Below are positions 46,037 through 55,606 of a stretch of DNA of 64,000 nucleotides, piece after piece. The translations under genes were made by a program, and so were the position numbers. The stretch's first letter is position 1. Every line of letters begins with the position of its first letter. The stretch spans positions 1 to 64,000 of the forward strand of contig JASCIV010000003.1 of NCBI GenBank assembly GCA_030374735.1, written 5' to 3'. This DNA is from Gracilaria caudata (lineage: Eukaryota; Rhodophyta; Florideophyceae; Gracilariales; Gracilariaceae). The notes below the pieces were generated by a model. The model was not told the DNA's origin and searched no databases. It was given only the letters and a program-made list of their open reading frames with translations.

Positions 46037-48910
46037 CTACTCTTGCCAGCTTCTCGCAAAGTTTACAAGATTCTGCACTTGTTCATCGTCCACGAATGGA
46101 GCGGTGCCGTTAGCGTTAGTAGGTTTTCCTCCCCCTTTTCCTTTGAAAGATGTCATGGTGCTCGTTACCCATTTGTTCACGGGCAACGTTTTACTAGCGG
46201 CGCAACAGCGCACAAGATTCTTCTTGTGGTCGATGGAAACCCCCATAACTGCGCCTTCTGGAAGGTTGCCCCCCAACTTGGTAACGAGCTTGCTCAACCC
46301 CTTGGCATCACCTTCCAAAGGCACTAGAACAACAGCAAGGGAACCCCCCTTTTCTTTCACAATTGAAACCTCCTTCTCAGCCTTGAGTAAACCTTCTTCA
46401 AGCGCACCCTTGGATCGCGCTTTCAGAGCCTCGGAAGACTTCTTCGAAAGCTTGCTCAATTTCTCCCTGAGGGAACTCTTTAAGACTGCAGGGATAATAG
46501 CCTCATTCACCTCGTTCACAAGTCCGGGGACGATTTCTGGTAGAGACATCGGTTCCATAGATTCTGTCTCGGTAATCTTTTTCTGAAGCGCTTCCCCTCG
46601 CTGCATCGCTTCGGCAGCGGCATTCTTTGTGAACGCGGTTAATCGACGAATACCCGTTGCCAATGCACTCTCTTCAATGATCACAAAACTCTCCGCTTCG
46701 TTTGTGTTGCTCAAATGCGTTCCTCCGCAGAATTCTATACTAATTGCGGACCACGCCATATTCTTTGGATCGGCTACAAGATCTTCGACTGGTCTGCCGA
46801 CAGACACCACTCTTACTGGATCTGGGTAAGTTTCGCCGAATACCGCACGCAGTGAGTGAATTGCTTTCGCCTCTGCGAGAGGGGTGACCTTCGTGTATAC
46901 CGTCTTGCTCTCCTTCACAACTGCTTGGACGATTTGCTCAACCTCAGTCATTTGCGCAGTAGTAAGCGCAGACTTGTTCGAGAAGTCGAATCGAAGCTTC
47001 GTTGCATCAACTAGCGAACCTTTCTGGTCAACTGCGTCTCCCAGCACCTCTCGAAGTGCAAAATTGAGAACATGAGTCATGGTATGGTTGGGGGCAATTC
47101 TGCTTCTGTTCTCATAGTCCACTGAGCACTGCACGGTCTGTCCGACCACGATAGAAGGCGCATTTGCCGCCATGGAACCAATATGAAGAATGAAACCACC
47201 GTATACCTGACAGGTGCCAACAACGAAGAGTGCATTCTCACCACTCTCGTCCAACAAAGACCCTATATCAGCCACTTGTCCTCCCGCCTCGGGATAAAAC
47301 GACGTCACATCTAGAATGACTCCAAACTTGGCGTCTGATGCAGCACTTTCAGAGCTCTGCAAGAAGTTGCCACGTCCGCCTGCAAAAATTGCCATCACGC
47401 GCGCGGAAAGCTTATGGTTCCAGATGTATTTGGCATCATCATCCGTAGGTTTTACGCCCCGTCCAGTGAGGAACGCAGTCTCTTCTGCTTCAAGAACAAG
47501 ACGGACACCGCTTACCCCAGAGCGCATCGCTCGATCCGCACGCGACATTTCCTTCGCGGCCTCCATCGCATTTGCATATCCCTTCTCATCCACAGTGAAG
47601 CCGACCTCCTCCGCCATGCGTTGCGTCAAGTCAAGTGGGAATCCCATAGTATCATACAAAAAGAACGCATCGGAACCAGAAATTTCAGTGGCGTTAGTGT
47701 TCTTAAGGTCTTGAACAATTTGCTTAAATCGCTCTGTTCCGCGATCAAGAGTTCGGAGGAAAGTGCTTTCTTCGTGCGCGATCACTTCCATGACATGATT
47801 ACGCTTTTCCTGGAGTTCAGGGAAGGCTTCTCCCATTGAGGACACTACTGAGGCAACCAAACTAGAAAAGAACTTTGGAGGGGCATTGAGAAACTCTCGA
47901 CCATATCGCACCGCTCGTCGCAAGATACGACGCAAAACGTAACCGCGGCCGTCGCTGTCTGGCACTGCTCCGTCCGTGATGGCCAATGTCAATGTTCTAA
48001 TATGATCACCAATGACACGATAGGCCATATCGACACCGTCAACATCATCCGCACCTAATAGCCCAGTGTATGGCCTGCATGCAGTAGCATTCTGAATGGC
48101 GTCAAAAATGGGCATGAACACATCCGTATCGTAATTAGACATCTTATTCTGCAGTATTGATGTTACTCGCTCAAAACCCATACCCGTATCAACATGTTTG
48201 CTAGGCAACAATCTCAAAGATGAATCTGGTTCTCTGTTGAATTGAATAAAAACAAGGTTCCATATCTCAATGACGGTGGGGTCATCCATGTTGACCAAAG
48301 ATGCGGCGTCACGACCGCCTAAACGATCAAAATGCAACTCCGTGCACGGACCACATGGACCGGTCTCGCCCATTTCCCAGAAATTGTCCTTGCAGTCAAA
48401 AGGAAGAACTCGAGATTCCGGTAAGTGCTTGAGCCATATCTGTTTGGCCTCCAAATCAGGTTCGAGACCCTGCGATTCATCGCCGCCAAAGTATGTGGCG
48501 TAGATGCGATCCTTGGGAAGACAATAGACATCAGTCAGAAGAGACATTGCCATGTCAATAGCCTGCTCTTTAAAATAGTCGCCGAAGCTCCAATTCCCGA
48601 GCATTTCGAAGAAAGTATGGTGATAAGTATCCTTGCCCACGTCGTCCAGATCATTGTGCTTGCCTCCGGCACGGATGCACTTCTGTGAGTTGCAAGCACG
48701 CTTCAAAGGAGCAAGCGGGGAATCGGGACTGACGGTGCCCAGGAACTTAGGCTTGAACTGGTTCATACCAGCATTGGCGAACAGTAGCGTAGGATCATCA
48801 TGCGGAACCACTGGGCTTGAAGCAACGAATTTGTGCTCATTTTCTGTGACGAAGAAGTCGATAAACTCTCTACGGACGCGCGCAGCCGGCCACTCGATGT
48901 TGTCTGTCAT
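46037..48910 (-). CDS. AARS: Alanyl-tRNA synthetase
   Basis: Charges tRNA-Ala and edits mischarged Ser/Gly. The class II core opens MTDNIEWPAARVRREFIDFF, with motif 1 region SSPVVPHDDPTLLFANAGMN, KCIRAGGKHNDLDDVG and FFEMLGNWSFGDYFK, and motif 3 around DGAVPDSDGRGYVLRRILRR. The editing domain has NHTMTHVLNFALR (zinc HxxxH) and FCGGTHLSNT. The C-Ala tail ends FVDDEQVQNLVNFARS. The chosen start at 48910 gives 957 residues, typical of eukaryotic cytosolic AlaRS. The frame extends 33 codons further to 49009, and the added MPSLSVPSAFVVCRSIRLGR stretch resembles an organellar presequence, so alternative starts could give dual targeting. A near-match motif TACCCTTGTG lies at 49014-49023, 104 bp before 48910. 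Single exon. Confidence 0.97.
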   Translation of the reverse strand: MTDNIEWPAARVRREFIDFFVTENEHKFVASSPVVPHDDPTLLFANAGMNQFKPKFLGTVSPDSPLAPLKRACNSQKCIRAGGKHNDLDDVGKDTYHHTFFEMLGNWSFGDYFKEQAIDMAMSLLTDVYCLPKDRIYATYFGGDESQGLEPDLEAKQIWLKHLPESRVLPFDCKDNFWEMGETGPCGPCTELHFDRLGGRDAASLVNMDDPTVIEIWNLVFIQFNREPDSSLRLLPSKHVDTGMGFERVTSILQNKMSNYDTDVFMPIFDAIQNATACRPYTGLLGADDVDGVDMAYRVIGDHIRTLTLAITDGAVPDSDGRGYVLRRILRRAVRYGREFLNAPPKFFSSLVASVVSSMGEAFPELQEKRNHVMEVIAHEESTFLRTLDRGTERFKQIVQDLKNTNATEISGSDAFFLYDTMGFPLDLTQRMAEEVGFTVDEKGYANAMEAAKEMSRADRAMRSGVSGVRLVLEAEETAFLTGRGVKPTDDDAKYIWNHKLSARVMAIFAGGRGNFLQSSESAASDAKFGVILDVTSFYPEAGGQVADIGSLLDESGENALFVVGTCQVYGGFILHIGSMAANAPSIVVGQTVQCSVDYENRSRIAPNHTMTHVLNFALREVLGDAVDQKGSLVDATKLRFDFSNKSALTTAQMTEVEQIVQAVVKESKTVYTKVTPLAEAKAIHSLRAVFGETYPDPVRVVSVGRPVEDLVADPKNMAWSAISIEFCGGTHLSNTNEAESFVIIEESALATGIRRLTAFTKNAAAEAMQRGEALQKKITETESMEPMSLPEIVPGLVNEVNEAIIPAVLKSSLREKLSKLSKKSSEALKARSKGALEEGLLKAEKEVSIVKEKGGSLAVVLVPLEGDAKGLSKLVTKLGGNLPEGAVMGVSIDHKKNLVRCCAASKTLPVNKWVTSTMTSFKGKGGGKPTNANGTAPFVDDEQVQNLVNFARSWQE

Positions 48911-49009
48911 TGGTGTGATTGAGTGTCCGGATTTATCAAGAGTGGAAGCGCGCCCCAGGCGTATAGATCTGCACACCACGAATGCTGACGGTACAGATAA
49001 TGACGGCAA

Positions 49010-50825
49010 CGTCTACCCTTGTGCTGAGGGTTAAGGGGTACAAAGATATCCTTTTCTCTTCTGCGCGTTTAAGAGGTCGCCGTCGTTGAAGGCTGCCCAG
49101 GGCCGAACTTCCGATCGAATCATCTTTGCTGTCGGAGTCCGACAGTCGGACCGCGTGAGCCACGGTGGCACAGCGCTACACATGATTGTGTAAGCACTCT
49201 CGACGGCAACTACACTAGGCCCTTCCCAATTAGCAATTTCTCGCAACGGCGATAACCTTTTGTATTTGCCTCTCGCACGAGAATGCGGACGACATTTCAT
49301 CGTCGGCATCATGAACATGATCATGATGAAGATGGAAAAGATCTCTTCCAGTCGCACGCGTCATCCAACAAACTCTATAAACAGAATATCGCCGACGTGA
49401 TTTTGATTCGCGAGGTAAATGTCTGTTTTCGGCCCTTAATACCACCGCTACGCACCAGAATTTTGGATGTCGAGACGACTGCTCGCGCTTTTCTCCAGAA
49501 CCAACAGTTCTGATAGCTGTTACAATCGCCGTCTCGCTCCCACGGAGAGCTGGTCATTATGGCATGATTTTTGGAAAACAGATCCCACCGTGGAACGAAC
49601 ACGGAGGGCTCAACCTCACGTTTTCCGCGCTAGTTGTAATTGAGCCAGTGCGCTCATGAAAGAAAAGGAGAGAGAACCTCGTTCTTCATCTCGAGCTTCT
49701 TCGCATTGCTTTAAACTGCAGTACCGGACGACCATATGTTTCGTTCCACTAGACCATTGCGGCATCACTACGGTTGCGGTTTTTCCTTTCAGAGTCGTTT
49801 TCACCCTGCTACACATTCCCTTTCGCGCAATACGCATTGTCGGAACCTTAGCTCAAATGGCTATTTTAGTCTTAGGGACTTCGGTCCCAGCTCGGTCCCA
49901 GAACAGCGGTCTCTGCCGCTATTCCCGGTAAACGCTTTTATGTCCTCACGCTTCTGGCGAGGGAGGTAATGATATTATGAATTGGCCTAGGAAGTCTTGC
50001 ACTTTCAGCTGAGAACGACGCCGCTCGTCTCCAGCGTATCCGACCACAATATCCAGACCAGTATTGATGTAAGCTGTTGTTCACAATAACGAGATTGAAC
50101 CCAAGATCTACAAGCGGAGTCAATAACGATGATCAAGTAATACGGTATTACTTGCCAATCGCTGATTACCGTAAAATCTAAGGATCAATCTGAAGACAAT
50201 GTAGTTGCAGTTCTTGTGATGTTAAAAACGACTGTTGAGCGTACTGAAACAACGTTCGAGAAAATCATAATGGTCCTGGCGGCAAACATGAGGTCAGGAT
50301 TCGAGCCGCCTCGAAGAGGAGACAGAATCATGTGATGGAAGGACTTACAGACAATGTTTCCCTCTCGGCGAAACAATGATGCACAAATTGATCATCTGAT
50401 GATTGCGCCTTCGTAGGATGCGAGACAAGATACGAGTTGTTAACCGACAGGAGCGAAAAGTCCGACGTTGCACCCTACACCCTTGGTATTGGAAATAAAA
50501 AATATCGTCAGGGTCTCATTCCAACGCCCAACCTCATCCAAATCGGCTATCAAAACCACAGGAAGCCGGAATGGCACCGCACAAAGGTTGGCTCAAGACA
50601 ACGCCCGACAGTCACCTGTGACACTCCGCACGTAAAGTAAAAACACTGACGCTAAGTAGGCTGAGACAGAACTAGACTCAGTATTGGTAGATATTTCACA
50701 AAGCTTTTGTGCGCAGCGTGCAATCGCATCTAGTGGCGGCAAGCGCCATCGCACAGAACTCGATAAATACCTGGCGCCTCCGCCCCGTGCAATCTCTCTA
50801 CCAGTACCGACGCTTTCTTTCATCC
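49010..50825. other. Divergent intergenic region AARS/F-box gene
   Basis: About 1.8 kb without a recognised gene. It holds near-matches TACCCTTGTG (49014-49023), GCCTTCGTA near 50408 and ACACCCTTGGTA near 50478, plus an ATCATGAT palindrome (49320-49327). Several short open frames at 49031-49969 show no family features. Confidence 0.5.
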
Positions 50826-52409
50826 ATGGTGTTTCAAACGCGACCTGATCTTGCATGGCCTCAAACTTTCAAACGGAGGCGTACTCTTTGGCTCTCAGCC
50901 GTTGAGCCGCGAGCACCGTCTAGATGCCTCTTACTGGATCTAGATGATGATGTCTTGCTGAACATCTTCCGCAAGCTACTTCCGGAAAGCACTGTTCTAC
51001 GCGGCCGGGCCCTTGCTTCCTATCGTGATGCAACACATTTTGCTTTCACTTGCCGACGCCTTGCTAGGCTTTTCATTGTAGCCCGGGAACGTCCTGTTGC
51101 TGTTGACGCTGCACATCACCAGCAACTGTCACCGGTAGCAGGCCCGCAATTCTTTCGTAGTATCATCGGTGATACAAGTGCTGTTCTGCGCGAGCTTCAT
51201 CTTCCGTCATTTCCTATGTCACAGATATCAGATCTTGTGTTCCATATCTTGACAGCCATCCCAACTCTCCGAGCACTACAGCTCACAGACGATGGGTCCC
51301 TTACTTTCGAAGTTGGTAAAGCTCTCGCCACGTCTTCGATCCGCACTCTCCATGTTTTGAAGCCTCGGTCAAAAAGCGTAGATGCCTTTTCTCATGAGGA
51401 GGAACGTGTGTTCACTTCTTGTTTCAGAGGAGTCAGTGCTGCTCTTTTCAGTCAAGTTTTCCACGACATCAAAGACAGGAACTTGGGAGGCATTAGGACA
51501 GCAGCCATCATGCTTGGGGACTCATCTAGGGGGGGTTGGACCAATTTCCTAATAAAGCCCCACAAAGACTCACCGGATTTTCACTACTTTCCCATCTTCC
51601 GTGCAATGCTTGGTAGGCAGTGTGGGTCAGATTGTGATCGAGTTGCTCATGTTTCGTCGCTGGTGATGCACAGAGTGCGGAAGCCTCAACGGGAATTGCA
51701 AGTGGAGATACAGGCACCTACTGCACGTGATCTGCAACACTTCTTGCTCCCTCCCAATAATTTGCAGCGATTCAACAGCGGCGTCGGCGTTCTCAGACTG
51801 GACCTCTCCTCCATTGCCGAAGTGAATAAGTTCCTAGCAGCCGATCAACGAACGAAGACCAGGGCTCGGTACCGCATTCGAGCGACCTCAACTTTGTGTC
51901 ACATTCGTGCAGACTTTATGCTCGGGGACGAGAACGGTTTCCGCAAACTGTGCAAGTGTTTGCTGGCCCTTCTTAGTTCTCGGAACTCGGTACATACGTT
52001 GGAGATATCCCGAGAGTTTGTCGCGTTTGCCAATGCTAAAACAATTCCGCGTTTGCTGCAGAGGGTGAAGAATTTAAAGATGGTTTGCCTTCGAAATCCA
52101 AGGGCACCCGACCCTCTAGAAAGCTCATCTCCGTCAATTGTAAGTGATCGTTCGTTTTTGGATCGCTTACCAACGTTTATAGACCTCTTGGAGAAACACT
52201 GCGAGCATCTGGAAACCATCAGCATGGGTCTATGTTTTCCTCAGTACCCTTTCGAGAGAAGACGGGATCTTCGTCCAGGAATAGTCACTGCTCTAAACAG
52301 GCTTCTTCAATACGAAAAGCATTATCTGAAGGTGGACGTCGACGGACTTCGAAGACAGCTTCTCAGATGGCTCGAACGTGTTGATATTACTGACGTTGGA
52401 GTTTTCTAG
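50826..52409 (+). CDS. F-box protein with leucine-rich-like repeats
   Basis: Probable substrate adaptor of an SCF ubiquitin ligase. From the preferred start at 50826 (MVFQTRPDLAWPQTF; the frame is open back to 50709) an F-box-like helix set appears within the first 90 residues: LLLDLDDDVLLNIFRKLLPE and then ATHFAFTCRRLARLFIVARE, with the usual L-P/D-x-x-L-x-x-I-F and C-R-x-L spacing. The remainder holds irregular Leu-rich segments (LRELHLPSFPMSQISDLVF, LRALQLTDDGSL, VHTLEISREFV, LETISMGLCF) compatible with LRRs folding as a solenoid. No known substrate-binding signature is recognised. Single exon; 527 residues from the preferred start. Confidence 0.68.
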   Translation: MVFQTRPDLAWPQTFKRRRTLWLSAVEPRAPSRCLLLDLDDDVLLNIFRKLLPESTVLRGRALASYRDATHFAFTCRRLARLFIVARERPVAVDAAHHQQLSPVAGPQFFRSIIGDTSAVLRELHLPSFPMSQISDLVFHILTAIPTLRALQLTDDGSLTFEVGKALATSSIRTLHVLKPRSKSVDAFSHEEERVFTSCFRGVSAALFSQVFHDIKDRNLGGIRTAAIMLGDSSRGGWTNFLIKPHKDSPDFHYFPIFRAMLGRQCGSDCDRVAHVSSLVMHRVRKPQRELQVEIQAPTARDLQHFLLPPNNLQRFNSGVGVLRLDLSSIAEVNKFLAADQRTKTRARYRIRATSTLCHIRADFMLGDENGFRKLCKCLLALLSSRNSVHTLEISREFVAFANAKTIPRLLQRVKNLKMVCLRNPRAPDPLESSSPSIVSDRSFLDRLPTFIDLLEKHCEHLETISMGLCFPQYPFERRRDLRPGIVTALNRLLQYEKHYLKVDVDGLRRQLLRWLERVDITDVGVF

Positions 52410-52962
52410 TGTCCCCAAGAATATCGACAGCTTAAAGATCCCCACAAAACCTTTCTCTCCATCAACACAATCTGCAGTCTACCAAGTAGTACTAACACGG
52501 TCAGGTTATATCGAATGTCATTCGGACAAAACTTGATTTTTTCCATTACTGTCTATTCCACTCACTGCCCAAAGAAAAACTTGGAGTTTTACCAAGGGTA
52601 GCGTTCGCTAATTAATGTCTCGGTTGTAACGAAGGGAACTGTTACTCTCAACTGCCTACATCTTTTGGCGTGAATGTCTGTGAAGCTTTTCCCCCTGACC
52701 ACTACAAGTTCTCGTCCATCCCTTCTCTGGTATCCAATACACTACTCATGGGTGAAAGATAACGAATACGTTTCCGGAAACACAGCTCCGTTACTGACAG
52801 TATTTTGCAGCCTTGCCACAAAGAACGTGCTTCCGAGGGAAGGGTTTCTCGGCTTTTATATGCAAAATGTCTGATCATGTGGAGGGTGACCTGAAGCTTT
52901 CCGTCAGATAACGCATATTGAGAGCATTTGCGGTGAAGCGCCGCTATTAGGACGAGCTCCTA
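52410..52962. other. Convergent intergenic region
   Basis: Between the convergent 3' ends of the F-box and DHQ-SDH genes. It contains the expanded motif TACCAAGGGTA at 52590-52600 and TAACGAAGGGAAC near 52627. No gene recognised. Confidence 0.45.
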
Positions 52963-54724
52963 TTAGGCCACAAGACTCTCTATCACAACCTTCCGCATAA
53001 CATCGACCGGCGCTGTAGCGTTCGGGAACCACAACTGGAACTGCCCGGCTGCCTGTCGCACAAACATTTCAAGCCCAGAAACCGTAGCGCATCCGTTGTT
53101 CTTAGCGTCACTCAGCAGCTTGGTTTCCAAAGGGTTGTAAACTGCGTCAAACACTACAGCGCCCTCTATCAGCCTTTGACTAAGAACTGGGGAGTCATTA
53201 ACATTAGGATGCATTCCAACACTTGTGGTGTTCATTAGGACATCGTAACCTGAAACACTACCATTGAATTCGTTCAAGGACATAGCCTCTGCTCGTTCAC
53301 CAAGGTCACGGACCAGTTCACAGGCCCTGCCCTTCGTTCTGTTCACTACTACGACTTTCGAAGCCCCTCTCTCAAGAGCTCCAAATGCCAAAGCCTTTCC
53401 AGCACCGCCAGCGCCAATACAGACTACGCGCTTCCCATTCATACCGCCCTCCAAATGATCCTCAACAGCAGATATGGCGGCAGCCCAGTCCGTATTGTAG
53501 CCTTTAAGAGAGCCATTTGCCTGTCGCACAACAGTATTCATCGCTCCGATCTTTCGAGCAATATCGTCCATTTCATCCATCGCTTCCATTGCAGACTCTT
53601 TACCAGGCTTAGTTACGGCGAAGCCTTGAACACCAAGACCACACATGTCACGAATGAATTCAGGGTAATGATTGTCAACTTTGAAAGCCACAAAGACGCC
53701 ATTTATATCACTCGCAGCCATTGCTGCATTGTGCAAAGCAGGGCTCATTGATTGACCGATCGGATTCCCAATGACGCCATACACAGGAGTCCACGGTTTA
53801 ATCTCACGAAAGCGGTACATTTGATGTAAGGTGCTGGTCTGGATCTGTCCCGGAGCAGATTCGGCACCAACCCCAATTGACGCAAAAGTAAGATACGAAC
53901 CGAACTTAGGAGCAAGAATTCGCGATGGCTGTCCAGTTTCACCCATCGCAAGAATAACCGATGCGTGAGACGTCTTCTGCAATGCTCTAAACACGGTGCA
54001 GTTGTCTAACGCAGAAGCGGAAGCCATGGCAATCTTGCAAACGTCTGCCCCGGCGCGACACATGTCAGTTAGAATTTGATCGATCTGTTGAGAAGTTAGC
54101 GAATTCTGGAAGTCATGGTAGGAAATGATAAGCTTTGATGACGGCAGAGGAAGAGCAATATCACTGGATTTCAGAAACTGAAGAAAGAGTGGAATAGCTC
54201 TCAGTTCCACGTCAATGTGCTCAGCGCCAAGTTGAGCTGCGCGCACAAGCGTTTGTAATCTCTGAACTTCAGAGGAAAGGCAGTTCCCTCCCTCCCACGA
54301 TGCTCGATTAGTGACGATGGTGGGGAGCGGCGCTTCTTCCAAAATGCGCTCCCATTGATTTGATGTAGAGTGGTCCAATAAGTCGACTCGAATCTCGACA
54401 AGATCTGCGCCTGCTGCTTTCGCTTCTCCGGCCTGAATATCATACATAGCGTCAGAAGCGAACTGCGGTGACGATATCTTTAAAGAAAATACGTACTTGC
54501 TTGAGCTGCTCACTCACAGTTGCACCAGTCAAGCTAGTGCAAATCTTGGTGACCATCGGGTTAGATTGAGCCTCCGTCGCCACGGAATTGACCCGTCCCA
54601 CTTTGAAGCGTCGCAGTCGACACTGCCATCGCACGTTTCGTCGTCTGGAAGTTTGAGGAAGTGATTTGGATGCAGTCAGAACGGACGAACCAGTGCTTAC
54701 GAATGAAATGACCATGATGTCCAA
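52963..54724 (-). CDS. AROD-AROE: Bifunctional 3-dehydroquinate dehydratase/shikimate dehydrogenase, one intron
   Basis: Catalyses steps three and four of the shikimate pathway, as in plants. Exon 1 (54724-54497) has a presequence (MVISFVSTGSSVLTASK after an extra MDI) and the DHQD start TKICTSLTGATVSEQLKQ. A 64-nt intron GTACGT...TTCAG covers 54433-54496, and exon 2 (54432-52963) resumes AGEAKAAGADLVEIRVDLLD. Type I DHQD catalytic residues are visible: His in ISYHDF and the Schiff-base Lys in VCKIAMAS. The SDH domain has GNPIGQSMSPALHN, catalytic Lys in VTKPGKESA, Asp in GYNTDW, the NADP loop GAGGAGKALAFG with NRTKGRA, and MNTTSVGMHP. Oddities: canonical HS-x-S is QSMS, and PHK is PGK. 565 residues; plastid targeting is likely. 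Confidence 0.97.
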
Positions 54725-55606
54725 AACGGGAAGCGAACAGGCAGGAGGCGGTACGCCCGACGCTCTATCTTTGCCAAGCAGCGCCGTTCAATGACCTGAA
54801 AGCATGCGTATCGACTGAGATTGCCACCCAATTTTTCCGATTTCTCAACTTTTATACCGCACCGCAACCCTAGACATGGGACCCAACACGACGGCCCAAC
54901 GTATTTCGTCCCCAGTGGGATATCATCTCAATCACTCGATCTCAATGCACGTAAGTGGCGGGGGTCACAAGTTGTGACTCACAACGCTTCTTGGTGGTAG
55001 CTACGAAGGTACCAAGGGCACAGCACAACTAGTGCTGCACAAGGGTATATATTAGTGAGCTGTCAGGAAACTGCCGAGTTCCGGCTGAGAAGATCTCCAG
55101 CGCATTGATTTGCAATGCATGAGCCCAGGACGAACCGAAAAGGGACCATCCCGCTAGACCCCCATGCATTGCTCAACGGACACGAGTAATAGTCGTACAC
55201 AACGCCACGAACGCAGTTTTTGTTATGTCAGAAGAGGTCATATGGCAAACTGCATTTGGATCCATAGATGAAATCGGTCGGATGGGAGCCCGATGGCAGT
55301 TGTGGACAGGGAACAGAGGGTGGGCTTTCCAGCGTGTCAGGTGCAGTACAGTCGTAGGTCAAGGCCAGCAATGGCTTCCATTTCAGGCTCGCCATCGTTG
55401 CCTCCTAGCTCGATGTGCGGGACCAGAACACACTTATGTCGCGGGTCTCCCTCGTTCAGTGCCTTCCGCTCATCGGGCGCTAGTCTTATTAAGGGCCATT
55501 TTTTCCACCACCAAGGAAACTTTCCTTACACCCGGAGCTGCAGCGTCACAAAACCTGTTATGCACCCCTCGCATCTGAACTTTGCGGCGCCGCTTTTGTT
55601 TTCCTC
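54725..55606. other. Divergent intergenic region DHQ-SDH/TMCO4-like
   Basis: Holds TACGAAGGTA at 55002-55011 and the one-mismatch CACAAGGGTA at 55038-55047. An open frame at 55225-55578 shows no motif and is not called. Confidence 0.5.
55002..55011 (+). promoter_or_regulatory. TACRARGGTA motif (TACGAAGGTA)
   Basis: Exact intergenic 10-mer, 278 bp upstream of the DHQ-SDH start; a near copy follows 27 bp later. Confidence 0.55.
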
